Below are positions 31,828 through 41,746 of a stretch of DNA of 64,000 bases, in pieces. The stretch covers positions 310,001-374,000 of the forward strand of contig JAVHNS010000015.1 in assembly GCA_036872755.1 (NCBI GenBank). Direction: 5' to 3'. Each line of letters begins with the position of its first letter. Position 1 is the first letter of the stretch. A model generated the notes under the pieces. It did not search any database, had not been told where the DNA came from, and saw nothing but the letters and a program-made list of their open reading frames with translations. A program made the position numbers and the translations under genes. This DNA comes from Orbilia blumenaviensis (Eukaryota > Ascomycota > Orbiliomycetes > Orbiliales > Orbiliaceae).

Positions 31828-34751
31828 CTAATTAGCAGCAGGTGGTGGTGGTGGTGCAGAAGCAGAAGCAGAAGCACTCCCCTCCCCAGCCTTCTTCGCC
31901 GCACCCTTCCTCTTAGCCTTCTTATCCGCCTTCTTCTTCTTTTCTTCCTCCTTCAAAGCCTCCTCAACACTCTTATCCCCTCCATACTTCGTCTGCCACT
32001 CAGTCTCCTTCTTCAAATCAATCATGCTAAACAAATACTCCGCAGCTCCAATCCTATGCCCAACCTTCAAATCCAACTCCCAAACATCAGGAATAGTTCT
32101 CAACGGCGCATTCAGCTGTCTTGCGATCGATTCTGCCGTTGCTGGCATGTATGGATAACACAGTGCAGACAGGAGATAGATCAAATTCAATCCCAACCCA
32201 ACAACAGCTGCCGTCTTGGCTGGTTCTGCTGCAAATGTCGCATTGTCGAGCTTGTTGTCCTGCAAGAACTGGTTACCGCGCTGAGCGACCGCCATGAGTA
32301 GATCGGTTCCAGCACGGATATGCACCGCCTCCAGTTCTTCAACGTATGACTTTAGTGTGTTGTTAATGTCAGTCTTAAAGCTATCAAACGCTGGATCGTT
32401 GCCTGCGGTGGTATAATCCGGAACGAGACCTTCATACTTCGCAATTGCGAATTTTATAAGTCTGTTCACAAAGTTACCCAGTCTAGCCAACAACTCGCTG
32501 TTATTCTTGAAAATGAAGTCTCGCCAGATAAACTGCGTGTCTCCAGTCTCTGGTCTGGATGCGAGTAAGTAGAACCTCCAGACGTCAGCAGGGATACCAG
32601 TATCCTGTGCGTTATTTCCAAACACGCCGACGTTCCTCGACTTTGAGAACTTGCCGCCTTCGTATTGGAGATATTCGGTTGTGGAGATGTGGTGTACCAT
32701 GGTCCAGTTATCGCCGGTACCCAGTTGTGAAGATGGGAAGATGACGGAGTGGAATGGAACGTTGTCCTTGCCCATAAACTGGTAGAGTTTGACGTTTTCG
32801 GGATCCTTCCACCATTTTTCCCATTCAGGTGTGTAGGTAGCAGTGATGGAGACGTATCCGATGCAAGCATCGAACCAGACGTAGAGCACTTTCTTTTGGT
32901 AATCTTCAAATCCTTCCTTTGGTAGAGGTGTGCCCCATGTTAGATCTCGAGTGATAGCCCTCTTCTGAAGTCCCTCTTTCAACCACGCTTCAGTGATATT
33001 CCTGCCATTGCGGGCCCATGCTCCTTCGACGACAGATTTATTGAACCACGCTTCCTCCTGAGGCTGTAGCTTGCCGAGTTCAAGGTAGATATGCTTGGTA
33101 GGCCTGACGACCGGCGTCGCATTATCCAGTTTACAACGGGGCTTGATAAGCTCCATAGGGTCAAGCAGGGTTCCGCATTTATCGCACTGGTCGCCACGAG
33201 CATCGTCGTATTGACACTTAGGACAAGTACCCTCAACATATCGATCAGCCAGGAAACCATCGTGCTGTTCGCAGTAGAGCTGAGTAATCGAGTCTTCGGA
33301 AAGATATCCGTTTTTGTGAAGCTTGAGGAAGATATCTTGTGCAATAGCGGTTTGCTCCGGTGTAGTGGTGCGGCCGAAGTGGTCAAAGCCGATGTTGAAC
33401 CATTTATAGACGTCCTGGTGGAGGGCATTGTACTTGTCGCAGAGCTGACGCGGGGTGACCTTCTCCTCAAGGGCCTTGGTTTCGGTCGCAGTGCCGTATT
33501 CGTCTGTGCCGCAGACGTAGAGGCAGTTATAGTTACGAGCTTTGCAGTAACGGGAGTAAACATCTGCGCTGAGGACTGACCCAATGATGTTTCCGAGATG
33601 GGGGACGTTGTTGACATATGGAAGGGCAGACGTGATAAGGATGTTTCGCTGTCCAGGGACCGGAAGGCTAGATAATTCTCATGTCAGAAAAAGCCTCTAA
33701 AGATGCATTGCCTCTCCAGTGCCATTCCTGACGCCAACGGATTGAAAGCTGCAAATGAACGAACCCCGTAGGAGCATGTGTATAAAAGGAGTGGAGGGAA
33801 CTTACATCTTCTCACCAGGTCCATAAGCCTTCATCCCAATTCCATCTGCAAGCTTCCTATCCTCGACAGTCCCAACCACAACCGGCTTCTTTGCCACCTT
33901 CTCAGCAGTACCAGCGGCACCCTTGACCGCCTTGGCAGACGAAGTATCAACTGGCGCAACAGTAGTCATAGCTGCAGCCTTCTGGATTCCCTCAATGGCC
34001 CACTCGCTGTCTAAGGTTGTTCGGAACCAGGTTTTCAACTGTGGATGCTTATCTAGAATACTTGGCGATGCACCGGCGGTGGAGTCGTATAGTGTCGAGA
34101 AAAGGATGATTTGTGCGGGCGATACGGCGCCAGTCTACCATCCCCACCATAGGTCAGCTCCACCAAACAAAAAAGAAAAGAAAGGAAAGGAAAGGAAAAA
34201 ACTAAAAAGAAAATATAGGAACCGCCAAAATGCCCAATCCACAGAAAAGAAACCGAAGGTTATAAAGCAAAGTAAAAAAAAAGGGAATAAATACCCCAGC
34301 AATACCGCTCTTAAGCAGCAACTGCTCGGCCAGATCCAGCACGGTCGAGAGCTCACTAATCCTCGGCCTCAGCACTAACTCCTCCCACTCAATCCAAGCG
34401 TCGTCCGGAGCACGTTCCGAAGTTTTAAAGGCAGCACCTCCGACTCGTGCAAGGTATCTAACGATAGCGTTTATGTCCACGATCTTGACGCCTTCCTTCG
34501 GCGCTTCTAACGATACGGCGGTGTCGGTTGCTGTGCTTCCTAGTTAGCCAATCAACCCATACCAAGAATTTGACAGAAATTAAAAAAAAAAAAAGAGAGA
34601 GAGCATGAAATCAAGGAAACGTACACTTGCAAAACTGGACCTGATCGGCCTGGAAAGCGGTAATGGCACAGCAGGCTTTTAGAGCCTGGGCAAAAGCCGG
34701 GGAACCGCGCGGTGCGACGGTGGGGACGTTGAGCTTGAGGCTTGTCGCCAT
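31828..34751 (-). CDS. MES1: Methionyl-tRNA synthetase, cytosolic, with GST-like N-domain
   Basis: Four exons (34751-34627, 34535-34295, 34134-33806, 33667-31828) give 844 residues. Residues 1-190 form the GST-like appendage of fungal cytosolic MetRS (VDINAIVRYLARVGG; LLKSGIAG joined to TGAVSPAQIILFSTLYD), which in yeast docks on Arc1p. The catalytic domain starts LPVPGQRNILITSALPYVNN; the HIGH motif appears as HLGN (255-258). A zinc knuckle CPKCQYDDARGDQCDKCG follows, and the KMSKS loop is KFSKS (about 571-575). The anticodon-binding helices come next. The tail is Lys-rich and then Ala/Ser/Pro low-complexity (KKADKKAKRKGAAKK). It charges tRNA-Met with methionine. Exon 2 starts at 34535 after GGAAG: the more obvious TAG acceptor breaks phase. 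The intron 34294-34135 contains (AAAGG)n. Confidence 0.95.
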
Positions 34752-35573
34752 TTGCAAGGAAAGAAGCAGAAAAAAATCACCAGAGTTTTTGTCTATGCTG
34801 TAATTCTAGGGAGAGGATGTATTGGATTTTCCGATCTTTCTGACCCCGAGCAGGTAAGGATTCGAAGTTGAGGGCAGAAGTTGGGAGTTGGAGAGAACGG
34901 ACGGGATAATAAGAACGAGAATGGTCTGATGGTCGTCGCTCGGTGGCGGTAACAGTAGGATTACTGCAGAAGTTGGAGGTTGCGAAACGAAGGGGGTCAA
35001 AGTTAGCACAGATGATGACTGGTTCGCTGGATGGTACCACCAATATACTATATCTGCAACTGCTAAGTGCTATCCCGAGCTCGTAACATTTTTTAGCCTC
35101 TTTGCGTCGGTGGCACGTTACCTGTTACTTCTGTTATCGATAACAAGCCTAACCATTGTTATTAACCAGACAGGATTATTCAAATCAGCAGAAGATTGTA
35201 AGCATCTAAGGAATCGAAATCACTACTACTTCAATTGACTTTCTTTACTACGATAAATGGGATCAATGAACTTTAATTGTTTCAAGATCTAGATATCAGC
35301 CCGGTACCTCTATAGCTACCTGGAAGAATGCCATGCAATGGTGGGGTATTCTCCCATCTGAATGTCCAATGCATCAAGTCTTGGCACTCCGTCGCGGGGT
35401 AATTTCTGCACTGTCAAACACCTTGTCCTTGTCTGTGCCCTGTCAAACCATCTCAAGTTCCAATATCTCTTCGACAAAAATACCAATAGAAACTCCTCCA
35501 AAAGACAAAAAAAAATTTAAAAAAATATTGAGCTAAAGGAAGGAGTGGGAACATCCGAATAGGATAAAACAAA
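34752..35573. other. Divergent promoter of MetRS and Lto1 genes
   Basis: 822 bases between two start codons on opposite strands. Only short frames are present. No distinct element was recognised. Confidence 0.5.
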
Positions 35574-36221
35574 ATGACAGACCTCCTCGACTCAGTCCTA
35601 AACCTCGAGGAAGAGTATGCACATCCCCACTACCCAAAAAATATTCAAACTCCAAAAATACCACTAACCCAACACAAAAAACACAAAAGATACTACACCC
35701 TCGGCCACCAAGAAGGCTCCCTCGCAGCCGCCAAAACCGGCCGTCTCGAGGGTCGTGCGTTCGGCATCGAAACCGCTTTTCAAAAATACCTTACTTTAGG
35801 TGTAATCAAAGGCCGTACCAAAGTTTGGTCTTCCAGATCCTCAATATCACCGACATCAACATCAGAATCAGAGACGAAAATGGCAATAACAAACCCCCGC
35901 CATATCAAGCACCTGGAACTTTTGCAAACACTAACCACCACACCTCCGATCCGTAATGAGGAGGAAGATGTGGAGGAGGTGGATGATCGTATACGAAGAG
36001 GGAAGGCGAAGGTGAAGATATTGGAGAATACGCTAAAGGAGGGGGTTCCCGATGACGATGATGATGACGATGACGATGACGAAGATAACAATTATAATGA
36101 CAATGATAGCAAACAAAAGGGAAAGAAGAAAGGATCGAAAAAGCCATCTGGAATAGCTATTTCCGGAGCCACCGGACTAGAAACGGAATTCGAAGACTTT
36201 AAGATTCGGAAGAGAAGCTGA
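35574..36221 (+). CDS. LTO1: Lto1-like deca-GX3 protein (Rli1 Fe-S maturation adaptor)
   Basis: Intronless frame of 215 residues. The diagnostic deca-GX3 helix lies at residues 41-85: Gly at 44, 48, 56, 60, 64, 76 and 80, with Ala at 52 and 68 keeping the four-residue period (GHQEGSL, GRLEGRAFG, LTLGVIKGRTKVW). In yeast, Lto1 pairs with Yae1 to bring the ABC protein Rli1/ABCE1 to the cytosolic Fe-S machinery, needed for ribosome biogenesis and recycling. The C-terminal half is disordered: an acidic VDDRIRR region, then ten or more consecutive Asp encoded by mixed GAT/GAC codons, then a Lys-rich patch and GLETEFEDFKIRKRS. The C-terminal Trp reported to be important in yeast Lto1 is absent, which is worth checking. 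Confidence 0.8.
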   Translation: MTDLLDSVLNLEEEYAHPHYPKNIQTPKIPLTQHKKHKRYYTLGHQEGSLAAAKTGRLEGRAFGIETAFQKYLTLGVIKGRTKVWSSRSSISPTSTSESETKMAITNPRHIKHLELLQTLTTTPPIRNEEEDVEEVDDRIRRGKAKVKILENTLKEGVPDDDDDDDDDDEDNNYNDNDSKQKGKKKGSKKPSGIAISGATGLETEFEDFKIRKRS

Positions 36222-36856
36222 AGTGAAACATACCAAATGCCTACAAACCCTATCAAATGCCGAATGTGAAAGAAGGCTCCTTACAGACTACAGCTACCTT
36301 ACATCGTCTCGACAGCATAGATATGACAGGAGGGAAGCTGGGATATACAAACCCCATCAAATAGATAGATAGAGGTAACTACAACCTATTCCTCCAATAA
36401 CCAGTACTTTTATCTAACCTTGACAAGCAGACATCCAGTATCATATACACATATATACATAATTATAAGTCCAAAAGAATACCATAAACTCCTTTCCATG
36501 CCATACCACGCCAAAACTCCTAGCTCAATACATACTTGCCTATAAAGCACGCTATTCGCCAAAACTGTATAACCTACAACTTACAAAAGAAACAAGGACC
36601 AAAAGATTTCACCGAGGAAAAAAAAAGTCTGCCATTCCCCTCAAGCCCCCCGCATACGCGTGAACGGGAGCTATCTACAGCCAGAGAACGACAGTACAAA
36701 AAAAACAACCCCAAAAGAAAGACTAAACTAAAAGAATGAAAAAAAACAAAAGAAATCCTCCCCCCAGACACCCCCGTCTTACCAAGACACCACCTGTTAG
36801 GAAGTTGTTCTACTCGAAAGTCTTCTTCGCAGTAACCCTCTGATTCAACAGCTCCA

Positions 36857-36869
36857 ACCAATGCATACC
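36857..36869 (+). repeat. ACCAATGCATACC copy 1
   Basis: Exact 13-base copy. It contains a CCAAT core on this strand and GGTATGC, a donor-like string, on the other. Confidence 0.9.
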
Positions 36870-37217
36870 CCCTAAACCCAACCCAAACCCCCCCTGTCCA
36901 TGTGTATGTACACCCTGAAGGGCTTCAACCTCGCTAGGACGGCAGAAAGGAGGAGAATGAGAGAGAGAAAGGAATACCACCGATTAAGGAAGAGACTGTC
37001 GATGAGGGAATCAAGCATGCACTTAACTCCTACAATAATCCCCCCCAAACTAAGCCAAAGTTTACATTTAAACCGCTCAACCCGCTTCGGGAACTCGTCT
37101 AGTCCCCCCACATCCCGGAAATCTCCCCGGTTGCATCCCAAAGAATGAATCCCAGTACCAAAGGTTGAGATCGCAGAAAGGAACTTCAGCACGCAACTAA
37201 AGGAACCTCTCCACGAA

Positions 37218-37230
37218 ACCAATGCATACC
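37218..37230 (+). repeat. ACCAATGCATACC copy 2
   Basis: Exact copy 361 bases after copy 1. It shares AA immediately upstream with copy 3. Confidence 0.9.
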
Positions 37231-37383
37231 AAGAAACCTCAATCTTCAGCAAAAGGAAAGAAACCCAGAACATGAGAAGAAAAGAGAGCCGTAAACACGG
37301 GGACGTCCCGGTATGTATCTTCGGCTTAGGGAGGAGAAAATTGCATAGAAAAGTGGAGACATACCTGATCGGACTCGCAATAA

Positions 37384-37396
37384 ACCAATGCATACC
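37384..37396 (+). repeat. ACCAATGCATACC copy 3
   Basis: Exact copy 166 bases after copy 2. It lies about 40 bases from the minus-strand GTAAGT donor. Confidence 0.9.
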
Positions 37397-37501
37397 CGAA
37401 AGTACCACCAGTTAAGATCATGCAGAGTCACTTACCTTGAAGAAGACTTCTTTCGAACAACCAACCAGCGCGCGTCGAAGGAAAAGACTGAGGGGTCTCC
37501 C

Positions 37502-37538
37502 AAAAAATAAAAAAAAATAAAAAAAATAAAAAAAATTA
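37502..37538. repeat. A-rich (A5-8 T A) low-complexity tract
   Basis: Three AAAAAAT-type units ending near 37538, about 75 bases beyond the stop of the large unknown gene on the minus strand. There it reads as a T-rich 3' flank. Confidence 0.8.
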
Positions 37539-37612
37539 ACGAAAGTGTTTCCCCCACGCCGACCTATAAAGATTTGAACCGGGGAGGAAACCCACAGAGG
37601 CGTCCCAACCGT

Positions 37613-40232
37613 CTAGTAACGTTGGAAGGAACGTCTGCCCCTCATGAAGGGTTTCACCGCAGCCTTGATGCGGTCCTCGTAGCGTTGATAAAACGCACGC
37701 TCCTTGCCGAGGTCGAGACCACAGGTGCTATGTCGAGCATCCCTGTTGGAGGTCGGGATGTACCTCGGGAACGAATCCACGGAGGTAGAAGCGGACGGAA
37801 CCTGAGGTTCCTCCGGCATCCTAGTTTCAAGACCTGCGGAGCGGACGAGGCTCCCCGGGAGTTGGGTCGTTGCAGGCGAGGCGATTCCGCTTGGGCCCTC
37901 GATGGCAACAGTCGAGGGAGCGGTGGCAACTGGTGGTGTCAATTGTCGGACGCGAACGCCCTTTGGACCAGTTCCGGTCGAAGGAGAAGGCTTGGGCAGC
38001 TCAGCCTTCTCAGCGGACAACTCCTCCCATGGCACGATGACGGGGTCACGAAGGTATTCCGATGGGATGTGACGAATCACCGGAACCTTGTCGTCAAAGT
38101 GAACCCCATCTTCGTCGCAGTACCATGGGATTTTACCATCGGGAGCATCCCAAACGAAGCCTTCGAACGGATTCTCAGGTGCATCGTCTGGTCCGCAGTT
38201 GGTGTAGTCCGAGGTGAAGAGTCCGCTCGACATCGCCTCGCCTGCAAACGGTGCTGCACAGAGGGTTCCCGACACCTTTAAACCCACGATCCTCCGCATA
38301 AGCGTCAAATTCGAGGGGGTGGGGGAGAGAGCTGGCGTGCCCTCTGTGCAGCTAAGAGCCGCCCTGGCCGGTTCACGATGAACCTTATTGGCCGTTGGTT
38401 GGGCCGGCTCTTGGGACTGGAGTTCGGCAGTCCCGGTTCCAAATCGCTTGAAGAGGGTGGCGAAGCCATTCGAAATGGTCTTCGCAATTGTCTCGCCCCC
38501 CTTTAGAAGATTCTCAGCAAAGGTCCCGGCATTCACATCAGTCACCGTATCATGAATTGGTGCTTCAGCTTCTGCACAAGGGGAAAGACCTGAGAGAACT
38601 TCTTCAGAGCCGGATTCGAAACCTGATCCAAGCGCACTCGGCGAAAAGTAAGTGGAGCTGGTGGATCTGATAGCCTTGGCCGAGAGGTTGGTGGCTAGAC
38701 TCAGTGAACTCAGGGAATCGAGGGTACCGATAGTGAAGATGCCATTCTTGGCGTAAGCTGACTTTGACATCCCATTCGTATTCGTGGTAGGGTTGTCCTG
38801 GGTCGGCTGGGTGTCAGAAGGCGTCGTGACATCAGGAACCGGTTTGTCCCATGGAGGTATATAAAGCGTCTCCGATTCGATACGTCGTCGAATGCGTTCC
38901 ATTTCAAGCTTCAAGAACGGCATACCAGAAAAGATCGGGGAGATCGACCGATCCGGCTGTGGGCTCAGGAAAGGAGACGCAATGGGGGTGAGAAGGATCT
39001 CAACAAACCCAAACTCGTCCGGATCTGGGAGCGACTGGATGTCATACTCGCCATCCGGGAGGGGAACCGGTGTGGGGTCCGTCGTTAGCTCGAATTCGTC
39101 AGGATGCGGTAGCTCAGAGAAATCAACTGGCTTCTGTGGTGACGGGAGCTTATTGGGGGCTTCAGTGAGAGACGGGCTGAGGACTCCGCCGAGCCTTTCC
39201 ATAATAGACGGAATTCTTAGGTTCCCCGGAGAGACATATCGATTTTTGCGGGTCTTGTTTACCGCGAGCCTGCCTGGGGCACTAATATTGGCGGGATTGT
39301 TAGCATGACGTCAATAATATTTATCTATTTATCGTAACTTTTTTATTTATTTATTTTGGGTTATTTTTGAAATATGAAAGAATTTCGACTTACGGAGAGG
39401 GTGAAATGATACGAGTCGATCGAGGCGACCAGGTGCCTGGGGGGTAGACCATGGACTCTTCATCCGAGGGATAAACAGAGGACCGGGATCGGTCGTCTTG
39501 GAAAAATAACCTCATTTTCTTTGAGGCCTGAGTGCCGCCGATGTTTGGCGGTCCACACGCAATATCTGGATCTGGAGCGGCCAGAACTGCGTCGATCTCG
39601 TCGGTATCGGCTTCGGAAATTGCCATATTTTCTCCAGTTTCCACGAGAGCCGGGAGCGGCCTGTCGTTGTGGTTGGAAACCCGACGTAAATCCGAGTCAA
39701 AATAAAGACCCGGGCGGGAAAAACGGCGCGGTGGGAAATTAGCGGCCGGAGGAAGGCGGGGCTCGTTTTCCTCACCGTGAAGAGGGGTTTCAGAAGCTCC
39801 GTCGTATGTCATATGTGGCTGTGATGGGAGCGGTGCTGCTGCTGCATCCTCGACAAGACTTTGGTTTCGATCTTTGCCGGCTAGATCTTGACCATTATCC
39901 TGGCGCTGCTGCTGGGGTTGCTGCTGCCGTTCCTCGGACTTCTGCTGCCGTTCGAGCTTTTCTGCTGCTTCAGCTTCCTCCTGAAGGCGAGCAAGCTCTT
40001 TTCCTTCTTCGTAGAAGGCCTCGAGTTCTTCCCAAGTGGGTTTCGGTAACCGACGACGGGTGGTGAACTGCCGGACAGTCCTTGCGACCCTCACAACCAT
40101 GGGTGGCTCCACCGGGCCTGGTTGTGTATCAATGACGGCATCAGTGCGACTCTGATGCTGTCCCCTACTACTACTACTTTCCCCGCTGCGGCCACATCCG
40201 CAGCACCCGACTAACTTGCTTACCGCTTCCAT
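37613..40232 (-). CDS. Large hydrophilic fungal protein of unknown function
   Basis: Two exons (40232-39394, 39281-37613) join in phase through GTAAGT..ATTAG (branch GCTAAC) to 835 residues. The N terminus MEAVSKLVGCCGCGRSG has three clustered Cys that could be palmitoylated. Next come a conserved-looking VVRVARTVRQFTTRRRLP and a Gln/Glu coiled-coil stretch (about 75-120, LARLQEEAEAAEKLERQQKS). The spliced segment is PAPGRLAVNKTRKNRYVSPG followed by NLRIPSIMERLGG. Most of the rest is Ser/Pro-rich and disordered. The basic end is ERAFYQRYEDRIKAAVKPF, then MRGRRSFQRY. No catalytic domain or membrane span is seen, and I do not recognise it. A scaffold or signalling role would be a guess. Confidence 0.75.
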
Positions 40233-41746
40233 CGCTGATGTTGACGTGTATGTAAAGACGTAACAAAGGGGGTAGACTGGTTAAGCTGAGAAAGAGGAGA
40301 TTGAAGGATAAGATAGATGAGGAAGAGGGTGAAGGGCAGTGTTGTGTTTTAACGGTCGAAGAGGGTGGATTGGAATCAGAGGGGAGGGTGAGACGGGGGG
40401 GAAAGAAGAAGAGGGAAGAGAAGGAAGAGAAGGAGACGCCTTAGGAGCCCTCGTTTATCCCTTGGGGACGAGGCCGCCAGATCACTCTGTACCGATCCAT
40501 ATCAGTTATGGTTTTATTTCTGTAAATCTATTTAATCCGATTTCTTAATCTTTATTCGGCGCGGCGTCGGTGGGCAAACCGACGCCCTTTTTCCATTTTT
40601 CCCAGTGTGCGTTAATTTAAGTTTTAATCCGATTTACTTTATTTTTTATTATTGCAATTCAGCAAAAGAGTGATTCCGTGGGGAACCTTTGATTTATGCG
40701 GACTTTACTTAGGAAAATCATATCAATTAAGATATATCAATAAAGATATGCAGCAGATTATGCTAAAGATATTTATGAGATAGCAGTCGGCGGGTCGTAC
40801 CCTACTGCTTGTTCCATCGGTTCGTTTAATCACATAAACTACGGAACCCGTAATAACGAGCCCGGTGCCAGGACAGTGTAACTAGTAGATTGTTGGAAAA
40901 TGTGTGTTGCATGATGTTAGGATTTCCCATTTTGGCCAGCCTATCGATAAAAAGCAGCTCTGCAGCATCCAAGCCCACCCGGGCAGGTCCAGCCATATCC
41001 ATTACGTATCTTCGTGTATACGTACCATGGTCTCACTTAGTTGGGGGAGGGGTTGTATAGTATCAAGGCAAGGCTTCACCATACACATTCATAGATTCCA
41101 CCTCAATCGATTCAAACCGTAACAATTAATTCTCAACTGCCTCAACTTACACATTATAATTAAAATTTAGACTGATTAAGTAAGTTGTAGTTGTTTCGAA
41201 ACGTGCAACCGTTTGACGCGGGCTATTTCCAGAACGAGCAGATTTCGAGCAAGGGTCGGGTCCTGACAGGTCGCGATATCGGCAGCCCGGCCGGTTTAGC
41301 TCGCACTAATACCAATACTAGTACCCACTGGAGCTCATGGAGCGCCCGGCCTGGTCGTGATATCTGCAGTGAATGGTGAATGTGATCCGTCTCATCGTAT
41401 GCCTCTTAGGCCTCATCCCATTGGCCCGACCCCCCCTCAACAAGTATCGCCTTGACGCGGGACCCCCGGCTAAAGCTTGTGTCTCGACCGACAGAAAGCG
41501 CAAATCGGTGGGGTCGAAGGAGCTAAAAAAATCTCTTTACGTTGCTTAATCCTCTTGTGTGTCGCTGATAGAATTAGCTGTATTTAATTCGAAAATTTTT
41601 CCCTCCTCTATTTCTACCCCTCTTCCTCTTCCTCTTCCCTTCTCTTCCTCTTCCCTTCCACCACACTCCGCCATCTGCCTCATTTCTCAAGCTCCTTTCC
41701 AAAGATTTCGTTCATCAGGAAGAAAGGTTTAACAAAAATCTTCATC
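40233..41746. other. Divergent promoter region with a strong hairpin
   Basis: 1.5 kb between the start of the unknown gene (leftward) and Met6 (rightward). A perfect 9-bp hairpin sits at 40563-40586. The last 120 bases (41600-41700) are a CTTCC-rich pyrimidine leader, typical for highly expressed fungal genes such as Met6. Confidence 0.6.
40563..40586. repeat. Perfect 9-bp hairpin followed by a short T run
   Basis: GGCGTCGGT and ACCGACGCC pair around a six-base loop, followed by CTTTTTCC. It resembles a bacterial intrinsic terminator, but in a fungal nuclear genome it is more likely a foldback or a palindromic factor site. Confidence 0.85.

Larger units (their letters stand above)
36222..37612. 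other. 1.4-kb convergent intergenic with three copies of a 13-mer
   Basis: Lies between the Lto1 stop and the stop of the large unknown gene. The plus strand is strongly C/A-rich. It contains ACCAATGCATACC three times (separate entries), an A-rich AT tract at 37502-37538, and on the minus strand a consensus donor AAGGTAAGT at about 37434. A 178-codon minus frame (36872-37408) has odd composition and is not called as a protein. A spliced non-coding or UTR transcript is possible. Confidence 0.5.

Noticed and set aside
36872..37408. 178-codon minus-strand frame in the 13-mer repeat region
   Set aside because: Leu/Ser/Phe/Trp-rich translation of C/A-rich DNA. It contains donor-like strings, and no conserved domain is visible.
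37574..38281. 235-codon plus-strand frame
   Set aside because: Antisense to the coding exon of the 835-residue gene, which has a supported splice junction. No motif in the antisense product.
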